DNA of 64,000 bases from Mesorhabditis belari (GCA_958450365.1 CAUEEP010000910.1:1025001-1089000), one strand, 5' to 3'. Counted from the first letter of the stretch, positions 42,022-52,135 are shown. A program made the numbers and translations. The notes: generated by a model from the letters alone, not told the origin.

Positions 42022-42626
42022 AACATGTCAGTTTAAGACCAAACAGAAGATCAAAAACCTTATAGGAATTCGGTTTTCTGTCGATTTGAGTCGATTTTTG
42101 AGTGGGTTCCCTAATCACATTTTGTTAGGAAGTTTAATCAAATTCGACGAGAGAAAATCGAATTTCTATAAGGTGTTTGATCTTCTGTTTTATTTGTTTA
42201 ATCTTTTTTTTGCCTTAAACGTGATCATCTTCGTTAAATAACTTCAAAAACGACTCTCAAAAACCTTAAATTGGGTTTTTCGCCAGTTGTACCGCGACTC
42301 TCAACTTTGCATGGTCATATAAAGATTCTCGAAGCACCAATCAGTTAGAAAATTGGCTTGGCTACAGGAGACATCCTCAAAAATCACCTCCAAAAATTTC
42401 ATACAAATTCATTGGAGTTCTCGCTAAGCTAGACCCTCAGAAGTGGTCAATCTGAACCTCAGAAGTGAGTGGCTATAATTCTATGTACCCTGTATGTTGA
42501 AACTAGTTGAATTCTTTGTTAACGTTAGTTCAATCTTCAAATCTTTTGCATTTTTCAGTATTCGGCCACACAAAAGGAAACGGTTGCCCAAGCGGGAAAT
42601 CTCCGAAAGTCGACTACACTTTTTAA
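28480..42626 (+). CDS. CLIP-170/CLIP-190-like microtubule plus-end protein
   Basis: Forty-eight exons chain in phase from a proposed ATG at 28480 to TAA at 42624-42626, about 1470 residues. Order: two CAP-Gly domains (about residues 28-95 and 113-178, each with G-K-N-D-G, which binds C-terminal EEY/F of tubulin and EB proteins), a Ser-rich basic stretch, a coiled coil of about 1100 residues, and two CCHC zinc knuckles ending D-Y-T-F, an acidic-aromatic tail like that of CLIP-170. Length and layout match the CLIP-170 family of cytoplasmic linkers at growing microtubule ends. The start rests on a 25-base first exon (M-S-H-L-R-R-T-E) and a 41-base intron with donor GTTGGG, so the exact N-terminus is less sure. 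An AATAAA at 42982-42987 is a likely poly(A) signal. Segment entries give exons. Confidence 0.92.
28805..29585. mobile_element. Foldback element in CAP-Gly intron
   Basis: The arms of about 200 bases are mirrored: TAGTGCTTCGAAGTTCAGAG near 28985 against CTCTGAACTTCGAAGCACTA near 29377, and GTTTTCGAAACTCGGTTTTT against AAAAACCGAGTTTCG near the far end. It lies inside the intron that splits CAP-Gly 1. Confidence 0.85.
30000..30085. repeat. Short tandem repeat before a CAP-Gly exon
   Basis: GTTCAGCTGTTCAGTTGAAT and variants recur about four times in the intron just upstream of the acceptor at 30119. Confidence 0.75.
30351..30433 (+). mobile_element. tRNA-like SINE head
   Basis: CGGTAGCTCAGGTGC (box A-like) and AGGGTTCAATCCCCTC (box B) are spaced as in a tRNA promoter, with an extra duplicated stretch (GGTGCTCAGGTGC) between. 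Located in the intron that splits CAP-Gly 2. Confidence 0.55.
30740..30806 (-). mobile_element. tRNA-like SINE head
   Basis: The minus strand reads GATGGCTGACTGGTTAGGAG (box A) and, after an anticodon-like arm, GGATTCGATTCCCGC (box B). Close in order to the head at 16988-17054. Intronic. Confidence 0.55.
30859..32306 (+). other. CLIP-like gene: Ser-rich linker and first coiled coil
   Basis: Exons 30859-30996, 31210-31251, 31293-31394, 31506-31673, 32058-32164, 32220-32306. The first encodes a Ser/Arg-rich basic region ([12 protein letters not shown]), typical of the flank of CLIP CAP-Gly domains. The second is a short Pro-rich hinge (K-P-T-P-P-P-E-G). The remainder is a Glu/Lys/Gln-rich heptad coiled coil. 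Confidence 0.88.
32842..32935 (+). mobile_element. tRNA-like relic
   Basis: ATAGTTCAGTGGTTAGAGCA is a good box A. The box B region is degenerate. A related box A lies on the minus strand near 36262-36290 (GGATAGCTCAGTGGTTAGAG). Both are intronic in the CLIP-like gene. Confidence 0.45.
34850..35285. mobile_element. MITE in intron of cassette B
   Basis: GGGCCACTTTTGACTTAGCT near 34898 is mirrored by AGCTAAGCCAAAAGTGGCC near 35221, and GCTGAAGCGATTGGTGCCAA by AGCACCAATCGCTTCAGC. About 435 bases. It expands the intron between the 84- and 70-base exons. Confidence 0.8.
37770..37895. repeat. Tandem repeat, 8-bp unit CTATTGAT
   Basis: About 14 copies of TATTGATC and near variants, in the cassette D intron 37421-38363. 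A small hairpin follows at 37972-38040 (AAAGTAGACGAAACGTCTG against CCTCGTCTACTTTAG). Confidence 0.85.
38488..40974 (+). other. CLIP-like gene: distal coiled coil
   Basis: Exons 38488-38532, 38743-38839, 39552-39643, 39684-39717, 39785-39880, 40179-40363, 40406-40463, 40883-40974, all in phase. Exon 38488-38532 encodes a short non-coil break (S-S-P-N-P-V-E-N). The 39717 donor has an in-frame alternative at 39747 adding ten residues. Exon 40179-40363 may hide a 45-base in-frame intron (40240-40284, GTGTAT to TTTAG) that can be kept without a frame change. Coil composition is Glu/Lys/Gln-rich throughout. Confidence 0.82.
40689..40760 (-). mobile_element. tRNA-derived SINE head
   Basis: The minus strand has CGTGGTGCAGTCGAGAACA (box A-like) and GGGTTCGACCCCC (box B) about 40 bases apart, of tRNA length. 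The acceptor and T stems are imperfect. A TCTGTCCG repeat lies next to it (40540-40575). Confidence 0.55.
41019..42626 (+). other. CLIP-like gene: two C-terminal zinc knuckles
   Basis: Exons 41019-41100, 41204-41306, 41382-41456, 42559-42626. Knuckle 1 is Y-C-D-I-C-E joined to [13 protein letters not shown] (C-x2-C-x5-H-x4-C); knuckle 2 is Y-C-E-Q-C-E joined to [11 protein letters not shown] (C-x2-C-x4-H-x4-C). Each is split by an intron right after the second Cys-Glu. In CLIP-170 these knuckles bind dynactin and the CAP-Gly domains intramolecularly (family knowledge). The last intron holds a large foldback element. Confidence 0.93.
41805..42460. mobile_element. Foldback element in last CLIP-like intron
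   Basis: The arms of about 130 bases include GACCACTTCTGAGGGTCTAG and GTCTCCTGTAGCCAAGCCAA, mirrored as TTGGCTTGGCTACAGGAGAC and CTAGACCCTCAGAAGTGG. An inner pair, AAACAGAAGATCAAAAACCT and its mirror, surrounds the core, and a 30-T run lies in the left half. A single diverged arm recurs at 44808-44905. Confidence 0.87.
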
Positions 42627-42981
42627 GGATTTAACGAGTCAAACATTTCATATTGTCAATCATTCACTTTTTCAGTGCTTTAGCTTCTAATTTGAACGTA
42701 TCTACGTTATCAATTACAGAGATATTCTCTTATTTTCTCGCCTTTTTTTCTCTTCCGTGTCATACATAGAGCTTAAATATATCTACCGCTCCTTTTTTTA
42801 AATCTAAGGCCTTATTTTATCCACCCGGTTATCTCTCATTTCAACAATCCAGTGAACTTTTCTGTGCTCAACTCTCAATGACTTTTTACCTTATGTCTTT
42901 CACTTAAATTTATATTTTGATGTATATTTTACGGTTTATTTGATGATATTTGCTATGCAATTGAGATTTTCGGATAGGCAA

Positions 42982-42987
42982 AATAAA
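42982..42987 (+). terminator. Likely poly(A) signal of the CLIP-like gene
   Basis: AATAAA lies 356 bases past the CLIP-like stop codon, in AT-rich sequence without an open frame. No competing AATAAA closer to the stop was noticed. Confidence 0.5.
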
Positions 42988-43134
42988 ACTTGAGTCTTAT
43001 AGAACGTATTCAAAAGCACAACTAGTTGTTTGTAAGAAACTAGAGCTAAAGCAAAAAAGCGAAGACAGATAAAAAAAACAATACAGCCTTTCTATCATTC
43101 TATCAAAAACCGCTCCAAATACAGTATCTAGTAA

Positions 43135-43735
43135 ATAACAATATTTTTGTATTTCACTAATTTGTCAAGATATTGTCAATTTGTCATCGTCGAAATCGTA
43201 AAAAACTTCATTGAATTAGCCAAAAAATGATCCCACTGTTGATTCAATTGTTTTGGATGAGCTTTTTGTTAATCCACCCACATGTGGGTTTCAAAAACAG
43301 ATCGAAAAACAAAACTGGGAAGTGATGGTCACCCGGTTTTCTCTGTGTGAATAGGATCCTCTTATACGTCTAAATATTTGGGTTTTTCAAAGGATATTGT
43401 ATTTGGAGCGGTTTTTATGATAGAAAGGCTGTATTGTTTTTTTGATCTGTCTTCGCACTTAGGTGTTCGTATTTTAGGTTCCACTTCGGTGCTCACAACC
43501 TGCTCCACATTTCTCTATCCCTTGCTATTGTCATCCAGTGTTTTCTATCTTGGCTGTTCCTGGTTCGAAGTCTTCGACTTGCTTGTGCTGGTGGTGGTTG
43601 CACTCTAGCCATCCTTTCCCTGCCGTCGCTGCCACTCTTGTGCTCCAACTCGTTGCTGGTCTTCCGATGAGCCTCTTCTGGTCTCGTGGTAGCCACTCTG
43701 TGATCCGTATCGTTAAAAACTTTAAAGAAACTCGT
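43135..43735 (-). mobile_element. Non-LTR retrotransposon 3' end, copy 1
   Basis: Minus-strand frames at about 43490-43700 match the end of the copy at 44947-45700 (R-P-E-E-A-H-R-K-T, S-Q-D-R-K-H-W-M-T-I-A). The 3' flank (43150-43480) is almost identical to 44960-45230, so it is probably the element's 3' UTR. 5'-truncated. Confidence 0.75.
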
Positions 43736-44807
43736 GCTTGAGTAACTGAATAACTGAACCGGGGATTACCGGATTCAAGAGCCAAAAAATCGTGCTTAAG
43801 GTGAACGACTACAGGAAAAGTACCTCTTACAGCCATAGTGAATAGTCCAAAACCGAAAACGTACAATAATAAAGCTAATTGTTGCAAAGGATCTTTAAAA
43901 CTACCTTGAAAACTCTAAATTTCTTTCACATTCACCCATTCGCGGCGATCCCAAGCATGGGCGTAGCCAGGTTTTTGCGACTTTCAGTCTAACGCCCCGA
44001 GCTCCTCGAGGCTATCACCAATCAATTTCCCATCAAGAAATTATATTTTTTCTTAATCTCAGACTACAAAACTTTTTAAACAGATTCTTGAGAAAATTCA
44101 AGTGCAAAATTTCGATAAAACAAGCTTTTAGGCATCAATAATTCGACAACATCTAGTCGCTGCTTCGACTTCTTTTGGGGATTCGTTTTTTTTATTTTCT
44201 TCTTGCTGCGATATTGTACTTAAAATCTATAAATTAGAACCTAAAAGAATTCAAACTTTTACCAGTTTTTGAATCGTTTTTAAACCAATTTAAAGTCAAA
44301 GTAGAGTTGGCTTTAAATGGGTATAGTTGGCTTTAAATGTGTATAGTTGGCTTTAAATGGGTATAGCTGGCTTTAAATAGGTTAAAGTCAACGTATAGTT
44401 GGTTTTAACTTCTGTATTTTGCTAATTTGTCAAACTTTTAAAACTAGCTCTCAAAAAAGTTCACTCAATCAAAACCATGACGTAATAAAAGAAATCCCTC
44501 TGAATTTTTCCCCAATCGCTTTTTCGAATTTCGAATTTTTTCGATGCGAATCTCCGGTGGGGATCTCGGCGATTCATCGTGAAAAAAAAAAGACACGCAA
44601 AAACTTGTACCTCCTTTTCTGGCTCATTTCTGGAATTGAATCCAGAAAAGGAAAGATTCCGAAAATTTTTCCGCAAGGAATTTTAGTTTTTTTTTCATTT
44701 GAATGTTTGAGTGTTTTCATGGAAATTTTGTCTGAATTTTTCATCGATTTAAAGCTTTGTTTTATCTTTTATATAATATTTTTTCCCTTAAACAATAAAT
44801 CTGTTGT

Positions 44808-44905
44808 TCAGCATGACCACTTTTGAGGGTCTAGCTTAGCGAAATGTCAATGAATTTGCATGAAATTTTTGGAGGTGATTTTTGAGAATTTCTCCTGTAG
44901 CCAAG
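44808..44905 (+). mobile_element. Single arm of the 41805-42460 foldback family
   Basis: GACCACTTTTGAGGGTCTAG and CTCCTGTAGCCAAGCCATCG follow the left arm with about 10 percent change. No partner arm is nearby. Confidence 0.7.
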
Positions 44906-44946
44906 CCATCGATTTCATCGATTTAAAGCCTTGTTTTATCCTTTAA

Positions 44947-45700
44947 ACAATATTTTTCTATTTCACTACTTTGTCAAGATCATCGAAATCGTAAAAAACT
45001 TCATTGAAAGAGCTAAAAAATGATCCCACTGTTGATTCAATTGTGCTTTGGACGAGCTTTTTGTTAATCCACCCACATGTGGGTTTCAAAAACAGATCGA
45101 AAAACAAAACTGGAAAGAGATGGTCACCCGGGTTTTCTCTGTGTGAATAGGATCCTCTTATACGTCTAAATATTTGGGTTTTTTAAAAGATACTGTATTT
45201 GGAGCGGTTTTTATGATAGAAAGGCTGTATTGCTTTGTTTTTCTTCGCACTTAGGTGTTCCTATTTTAGGTTCCACTTCGGTGCTCACAACCTGCTTCCA
45301 CATGTCTCTATTCCTTGCTATTGTCATCCAGTGTTTCCTATCTTGGCTGTTCCTGGTCCGGAGTCTTCGACTTGTTTGTGCTGGTGGTGGTTGCACTCTA
45401 GCCATCCTTTCCCTGCCGTCGCTGCCACTCTTGTGCTCCAACTCGTTGCTGGTCTTCCGATGGGCTTCTTCTGGTCTCGTGGTAGTCACTCTGTGATCCG
45501 TATCGTCCATCTGTCGTCTGTTCTTCTGACTATCGGAATCGGCTACGTGGTCGGCCCATCTGAGTCTTCTTCTCTCGATCACTTCCACTGGATCACTGAG
45601 TCCCGAGAGCTGGCGCATATCCGTACTTCTTAGGTCTTGGTCGAGCTGCGTCTTCCTATTGTGCCCGAGGAGGTTCCTTTCAAGGGCGGCTGTATTCTGA
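44947..45700 (-). mobile_element. Non-LTR retrotransposon 3' end, copy 2
   Basis: Minus-strand frame 45211-45618 (135 codons) reads R-R-R-L-R-W-A-D-H-V-A, then R-K-H-W-M-T-I-A-R-N-R-D-M-W, the conserved C-terminal tail of LINE-type reverse transcriptases. The catalytic domain is absent. The downstream UTR-like part is shared with copy 1. Confidence 0.8.
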
Positions 45701-46148
45701 TAATCTTTTTTCTGTTTTTTTTTTTTAAAAACGTGTCAACTTTTGAGGTGAAATTTGAGGCGAAACGGTAGTCGCACAAAGTCGTTAAAAAACTGATTAG
45801 AGACATAGATTGAACTTATGTTTTAGGCTTAAAAATCAAGTAGAATATATGAAGCAAGACTTTGTTCGTTCATCGTCAGTTCAATTTTCAATTTTCAGCC
45901 CAGTCACTTCAATTTTCATGTTCAATTTTTGACTTGAAACTAAAAACCTTGATTATTTGACAAAAAAAGGTCAAAAACATCAAGAATCATTAAAAGATCT
46001 TGCTCAATTGAGATAACAAAGTGCATAAAAACTTAAGGAATAATTGATTTTCTTAATGTTTCCCAAATGGAAGCTAAGACATATTAATCAAACATGATCA
46101 GCCACTTTTCAAAACGATGCTCTCATCATTTTTATTGGAAAACATCAT

Positions 46149-46470
46149 TTATTGGTCAGTGAGCTGAATATTTTCGTTTGGGAAGAGCTCAACCGAACTC
46201 TCCCCTCCCCCACCCCTTTTTTCTAGATCCACATCAATCCCCTCTCTCGCATTTCCCCCCGTTTTGTTCAATTGAATTTTTTGGCTCTCATTGCTCTCGC
46301 CCAATTGTCTGAATTGTCGATTTGGCAAATTTTGCGGTTCTGAGTTTTTAAAACATTTACTTTTATCGCTCAATATTTCAATAGGCATCTTGCGCTTATT
46401 TTTCAAGAAATTTCTTTGGCTCAATTCAATTTGTAGTTCAAATGCCTTCCGTTCTTTTTCAGAAAAAGTT
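46149..46470 (-). CDS. Weak candidate terminal exon, unknown protein
   Basis: On the minus strand an open stretch of about 105 codons ends at TAA with AATAAA about 12 bases later. It is Lys/Asn/Gln/Glu-rich, starting E-K-E-R-K-A-F-E-L-Q-I-E-L and ending N-E-N-I-Q-L-T-D-Q. No canonical ATG opens it, and upstream stop codons mean it would need a splice acceptor near 46460, where only a weak one (GAAAAAG) is seen. No known domain is recognised. Chance ORFs of similar length occur elsewhere in the window, so this is a candidate only. Confidence 0.22.
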
Positions 46471-46644
46471 TATACCTATGTTTAGATTAAATTAATATGT
46501 TAAATGTTACCTATTTGATGAAGGAATTGTTGTTGTTGTCTGGGCTGAAATTTTCTTCTCTCGTTACAATGTTTCTTGCCGGCTCTGGCCTCTAAAAGAA
46601 CTCTTTGAAATAAAATAACTCCATTAAACATAAAACTTAACTTA

Positions 46645-46750
46645 TCCAGTCGACTCCCAATATAATGAGTCTTGATACAACGATTTTTCGATATAACGAT
46701 TCCATTTTGGGGTCCCGGGAGAATCGTTATATCGAGAGTCGACTGTAGTT
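46645..46750. mobile_element. Short pogo/Tigger-type MITE
   Basis: The left end GTCGACTCCCAATATAATGA and right end TCGTTATATCGAGAGTCGAC are inverted repeats of the CAGTCGACTCTCGATATAACG kind typical of pogo/Tigger-like elements. Only about 105 bases, no coding. Confidence 0.7.
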
Positions 46751-47794
46751 AGGTCATGGTCCCAACAAACAATAACAATAAACAATAACCCAATAATAGT
46801 TAGATCATTGTCATTTATAAATCCCAAAAAACAGACAACCAAATATCACTCGACTAAAGAATAAGCAAAGAACCTTACAATTAAAAAAACAAAAATAAAG
46901 TTACAAAAGAAAACAATCCCACTCCGCGGAATTAAAATGAAAAAAAATGGGAGAAATGGCCTTATATACGCGCATTGTTTGACGAGGGTACGGTAGCTGG
47001 GGCACGCTATTAAGCGGAGAGCAGCCACAGAACTCTGAAAAAGAACGGCAATATTAAAATGTAAGAATAAGTGTTTTTAATTATGCTAGAGTTCTGATGG
47101 TGACTCCTGGGTAACCCTTCTGTTATTAGACCTAAACTTACTGGCCAAGCCAAAGCAGCTCTTGAGCAATTCTGAAAAATCTGACATTCTAATAAGGAAA
47201 ACATAGTCAAAATGATCAAAGTTTGCCTTTTTTTAGTTTTTTTGCGTAGCTCTGGCTTGGAAATAGCAGAAAGCAGGTCAAGAGCTGGCTTTAGGTTGAA
47301 TTTCAAGCTAGATCTATTCTCAAGGCTTGACCTGGCCTTATTCCTGCCAGTTCTGCCAGTTCCACATTCCTACCAGTTCAAAAAGTGATAGCATAATTGG
47401 AAATTTGCTGGAAATTTCAAAGTTTAAAGCAAAATTCTTCCGTTCGTCACATTTCCACCGTGAATGAACTCAAATTTGATGGTTTTTTTTCTTTTTTCTA
47501 CAATTTCCCTATTTGCACAGATGTTGACAATGACACGTTTTGTTGGAAAATTGAGGAAAAAAAGGGAAAAAGAATTCGGGGAATGGCCCGGGTCGATTGA
47601 AACGTAGAAAATCTATCCATTTAGCCCTTTTGCTGAAAAAAAAGTGAAACTATTCAGTTTCAAAAGGATTGCCACGATTTGCTTTTCGTTTGGATTTTGT
47701 AAAGAAAAACGTCATAAAGGAAAAAAAAGGCTTTGATTGAAATTTCGGTTGATTTCAACTCAATCTAGCTCAATTTTCTCGCATTTATGGGTTT

Positions 47795-48055
47795 TAAAAG
47801 TTTTCTTTTCTTTCTTTCTTTCCTTTCTTTCTTTCTTTCTTTTCTTTCTTTTCTTTCTTTCCTTTCTTTCTTTCCTTTCTTTCTTCTCTTTTCTTTCTTT
47901 TCTTTCTCTTCTTCTCTTTCTCTTCTTCTCTTTCTTTCTTTTCATTCTTTTCATTCTTTTCTTTCTTTTCTTTTCTTCCTTTATTTTCTTGCTTTCTATC
48001 TATCTATCTTTCTATCTATCTATCTATCTATCTTTCTTTTCTTTTCTTTCTTTAT
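47795..48055. repeat. Microsatellite, TTTC/TTCC then TCTA units
   Basis: About 190 bases of TTTCTTTCC-type repeats pass into TCTATCTA. Long open frames on both strands are low-complexity artefacts. Confidence 0.95.
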
Positions 48056-48938
48056 TTCTCAAAGCAAAAGCTTTAAATTCTCAATTTCCCATCTAGTTTT
48101 CTTTTGAAACTCAAGCTCGGTTCAATTACCCAAATCGGTCCGAACTTTGATACAAAGCTAAAACAAAGCTAAAACAAAGCTAAAACAATGATCTTTCAGC
48201 AATCCTATCAAAAATCTCATTATCATTTTGTAATATCATCATCTAACCTTCATCTAACCTTTCAAAATCTTTTCCAGACTTCCAAAATTCCAAAAATTCT
48301 TCAATTTCTTCTCAAACTGGGTTTACCACTTTCCATCAAATCCTGAGATTTGACCGTGAAAATCCTCGAAGTCGTAAAGTTTTGGAAAGAAAAGAAAAAA
48401 AGAGAGGCAAGACGAGGCACGGTTCTAATTAGTCGAAGTAAGAGGGGAGAACACTTTGTGTTTTCAGTTTTTATGTTTATAGATACAAAAAGAATGTATT
48501 CTTTGACTCATTAGATTGGATGAGTTTCTTTATGATCAAACGTTTTCCTCAGGGCTGGGAATAGTTGAGGGAAATCACCGAATCGAATCGAGTACATGAG
48601 AAAGTTTTGAGAGGTGAAGGGGAAAGGGGAAATCGTTTCGCATAGGTTATCACATGCTCATTTCATTGTCATTTTTGCGAATTGTTGGATTTTTTTGGTA
48701 ACTATCTCAACTCAAAACTCTTTGATTTTTTGCTGATCCTGTTTTAATTACCGTAAATCTGGAAAAAATTGAACTATAACCATCAATCCGGTTTCAAAAT
48801 TTGAATAAACCTCATCATTAAAGTAAAAAGTAAAGAAGTAAGTAAAGTAAAGAAGTAAAGTAAGTACTAGAAAGTAAAGAAATTGATCAGTAAGTACAGA
48901 AAGTAAAGGTTCATTTTTTTATTCTCTAACCATTTCGC

Positions 48939-49451
48939 TCAGTCACTTCGATGTTCAAGCTGCTGTTTAAGCCGTTCAAGCTGCTTTCCAAGCTGTTCAA
49001 GCTGTTCAAGCTGCTTTCCAAGCTGTTCAAGCTGCTGTTCAAGATGTCCAAGCTGTTCAAGCTGTTCAAGATGTTCAAGCTGCTTTCCAAGCTGTTCAAG
49101 CTGCTTTTCAAACCGTTCAAGCTGTTCAAGCTGCTTTTCAAGATGTTCAAGCTGCTTTCCAAGCTGTTCAAGCTGCTTTTCAAACCGTTCAAGCTGTTCA
49201 AGCTGCTTTTCAAGCTGTTCAAGCTGCTTTTCAAGCTGTTCAAGCTGCTTTCCAAGCTGTTCAAGCTGCTTTCCAAGCTGTTCAAGCTGCTTTCCAAGCT
49301 GTTCAAGCTGCTTTTCAAGCCGTTCCAGCTGTTCAAGCTCCCAGGAGCAATCCAATTCTTCCGAAATCTTTAACATTTGACTTATTTTAATTCTGTCTTG
49401 ACCTTTAAACTGAATTGTCTTCATCTTGAAAACAACCTGATCTGAATTCAA
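48939..49451 (-). repeat. 21-bp minisatellite with a 170-codon heptad frame
   Basis: About 18 copies of AAGCTGTTCAAGCTGCTTTCC-type units (48950-49330). On the minus strand one frame runs 170 codons with L-E-Q-L-G-K-Q and L-E-K-Q-L-E-Q, an exact coiled-coil heptad per unit, and extends into unique sequence on its N-terminal side. The start in that frame is not clearly ATG-led, and two other frames are also open, as expected from the unit length. No splice context or neighbour supports a gene. Confidence 0.7.
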
Positions 49452-50262
49452 GTCTCATCTCAAATCTCATCTCAAATCTCGATCTCTCTTTTCTTTATTG
49501 CCAAAAGATCATCAAAACTTTGCCTTTCTTGGCAATAAAATTAGAAATTTGACGGAAAGTTGGTGAAATTTTTGGAGAAAAGATCACTCTCAATGAGTTC
49601 AAATCTCCCTTTTTTTTCTCACATGATCTCCACATGTGAGAGAGTTTTTTCAACATGATCAGGTCTTTTTTTGAGTGCAGATTTTTTGGGGGAATTGTTT
49701 TAACTTGTTCTAAGTGTTATCAGTTATCTTTTCAATGTTATCAGGTTGACCGGAAAGTCTTGTCCGCTTTTTTTAAAGGTTACTTTTTGAAATAAACAAT
49801 AAACCAATCGATCTATGATTTGTTTTATCAGAAACTCCTATTATTGTTTTACAAATTGCTCTTTAAGAAATTCTGAAAGCACCAGAAAGCTTGGGCATTG
49901 ACAAAGTGCAAGCAAAAATCAATTCTGATTATGTCTGTCCTGTTCGAGGATAGCTTTAGGTAGTCGAAAAAGCTGAAACCGAAGATAAAGTTGATTTTGA
50001 GATGCAAGTGTCTAAAATTTCACTAGCTTATTGCAAAAGAAACCGGGACTTTTTAATAAAAAAGATGTCCAAAAGACGATTAAAGCAATTTTATTCCACT
50101 ATTCTCCACTATTATCTAGGACTTTGTGCCATTTTCTGCTTGAGTATTTGATGCCCATCTCAATCTGTCCAAAAAACGGGGAGTGTTTAAAGCAAAATAG
50201 TCGTTACTCTCTTTTTCGTCCTCTTAAAGATCCTTGAATTTGGAGGACAACGCCGAAACTTT

Positions 50263-50303
50263 CGTCTCCATTTTTGAGACGCCGAATCTCAAAAATGGAG
50301 ACG
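50263..50303. repeat. Perfect 17-bp inverted repeat
   Basis: CGTCTCCATTTTTGAGA, seven bases, then TCTCAAAAATGGAGACG. A short hairpin in non-genic sequence, no known role. Confidence 0.85.
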
Positions 50304-51164
50304 CCGAAATCACTTGTAGCATTAAGTTTGGTGAACACTCGTTTCCCCAAAAGCTTCTGAGATTTTTCGGTGAGATTCTGAGCCGATTTCCCTAAACGGT
50401 GGCCCAAAAATAAAGCCCCGCATTTCAGATCAAAATTGGGTGAATCGTTCTGATTTTTCTGGAGTTCTGATCTGCCCGTTTCAAGCTATTTATAGTTTTT
50501 TCAAAATTTAGAGCCGATTTATTGTTAAACACTTCTAAATGGGCTTTTTTTGATGCAAGTGGAATAATATAAATCCAAAGGAAAAGCAAAGGGAAACTTC
50601 TTTGCAATTTGCAATTTCAAATCTCACATGTAAAACGAAAAATTCTCAGGTAATTCCTTTCCGTCGAATCTTCTTTATACGTTGAAGTCTAATAAAAGAA
50701 AACCCATTTTTATAGTGGAATCGCTAAAGTCAAAGATTTTCCCATCAATGAGCGGAAAAAGAAAAGTTTTGTCTATGTCTTTCCACGTCTTTTTCCCCGC
50801 AAAGTTGCCTTTTCCTATCGCTTTCCCCTTTCAACGATAGAATAAACAAGCTTCTAGCTTATGACTTTGAAAGTTCATTCTTGAAAATGTTGCCTAAAAT
50901 CTTTTTGTTTGTTTTTTTTCATCTTTTGGTTTGTTTCTTTCATCTTTTTGATCACTTTAGTTCAACATTTCCCGATTTTCCCATCGAAATGCTAATTTTA
51001 TTGTTTTACAAAGCGAGACTCTTGAAAAAGGGAGATTTTTTGAGGAAATGATTGAAATATCGAAATTTTATTGGGAATTAAAGTGATCTCAAGTGATGCA
51101 ACTAAGCTTTTATTGTTAAGCTTAGCGCTATTTATCTTTTTTTCGTTGAAAATGCAACTGCTCA

Positions 51165-51399
51165 AACGGAATTGTCGACTTTTTGTCAACTCTCAACTCT
51201 CAACTGTCAACAATCCCGAGCATTGTCAACTTTTTTACAATTTTATCTTTATGTTTATCTTTGTTTCATCTTTATGTTTATCTTTATTGTTAATCATTTT
51301 GTATTGTATTGTTGGTAGTTATTGGTTATCTCCCGCCTGCCCTGCGCAGAGTTGAGAGTTGAGGGTTGAGAGTTGACAAAAAGTTGACAATTCCGTCGT
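51165..51399. mobile_element. Small MITE
   Basis: GGAATTGTCGACTTTTTGTC at the left is mirrored by GACAAAAAGTTGACAATTCC at the right, with CAACTCTCAACTCTCAACTG runs in the arms. It abuts the hairpin at 51400. Confidence 0.75.
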
Positions 51400-51498
51400 C
51401 ATCGGTCGTATTAGGCAATGAAATTTGCATAAAAGTTAGAACAATAGCAGGTATTGTTCTAACTTTTATGCTAATTTCATTGCTTAATACGACCGATG
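51400..51498. repeat. Near-perfect 99-base hairpin
   Basis: Arms of about 46 bases (CATCGGTCGTATTAGGCAAT and AAAGTTAGAACAAT on the left, their mirror on the right) surround a loop of about 7 bases. It could be a very small MITE or a pre-miRNA-like fold; its end touches the previous MITE, which favours the former. Confidence 0.85.
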
Positions 51499-51534
51499 AA
51501 GAGATGGGGGCCCACTCCGAAAATCAGAATGTTA

Positions 51535-51860
51535 TATGCAAATTGATAAATGCAAATTGATAAAGACAAATTGGCAATTGCAAATTGATAAATGCAAATC
51601 GATAAATGAAAATTGATAAGTGCAAATTGATAAATGCAAATTGATAAATGCAAATCGATAATTGCAAATTGATAATTGCAAATCGATAATTGCAAATCGA
51701 TAAATGAAAATCGATAATTGCAAAGCGATAAATGCAAATCGATAATTACAAATTGTTAAATGCAAATTGTTAAATGCAAATCAATAAATACAAATTGATA
51801 AATGCAAATTGATAAATGCAAATTGTTAAATGCAAATTGCTAAATGCAAGTCGATAAGTG
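51535..51860. repeat. Tandem repeat, 13-14-bp unit TGCAAATTGATAAA
   Basis: About 24 imperfect copies of AAATGCAAATTGATA and AATTGCAAATCGATA. Open minus-strand frames through it are repeat artefacts. Confidence 0.9.
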
Positions 51861-52049
51861 CAAATTTTCGAGTGTAGAGGATAACCAATAAGTACCGGAT
51901 TGTTCATCCGATTAGCCTTATATACTTTTATATATAGGTTTTTATAAACGCTTAACATGCCAGTTTGCAATCGAAGCTATTCTCATTCATCTAGATTTTT
52001 CTAATCTCAGCTTTATAAAGTGTGCTCCTATTTTCTTAAATCTGTTTTC

Positions 52050-52135
52050 TTTCTAAATTGGTGTATAACTCTTTTCCAATAAGAAATGCCAGAATTTGGA
52101 ATCGACTCCCTAGAGTTTTGAGTGAGTTTCAATAG
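52050..52135 (+). pseudogene. LINE reverse-transcriptase C-terminal relic
   Basis: The frame reads Y-N-S-F-P-I-R-N-A-R-I-W-N-R-L-P-R-V-L-S-E-F then TAG at 52133. The F-P-x-R-x-A-R-x-W-N-x-L-P signature marks the end of jockey/CR1-type reverse transcriptases. The same family occurs at 54084-54208 and 61755-61900. Confidence 0.75.

Noticed and set aside
47737..48107. Phe/Ser/Leu-rich frames that look like membrane proteins
   Set aside because: Pure TTTC/TTCC microsatellite.
51477..51970. Minus-strand frames rich in L-S-I-C-I-Y-Q-F-A
   Set aside because: Repeat artefact of a 13-14-bp tandem unit.
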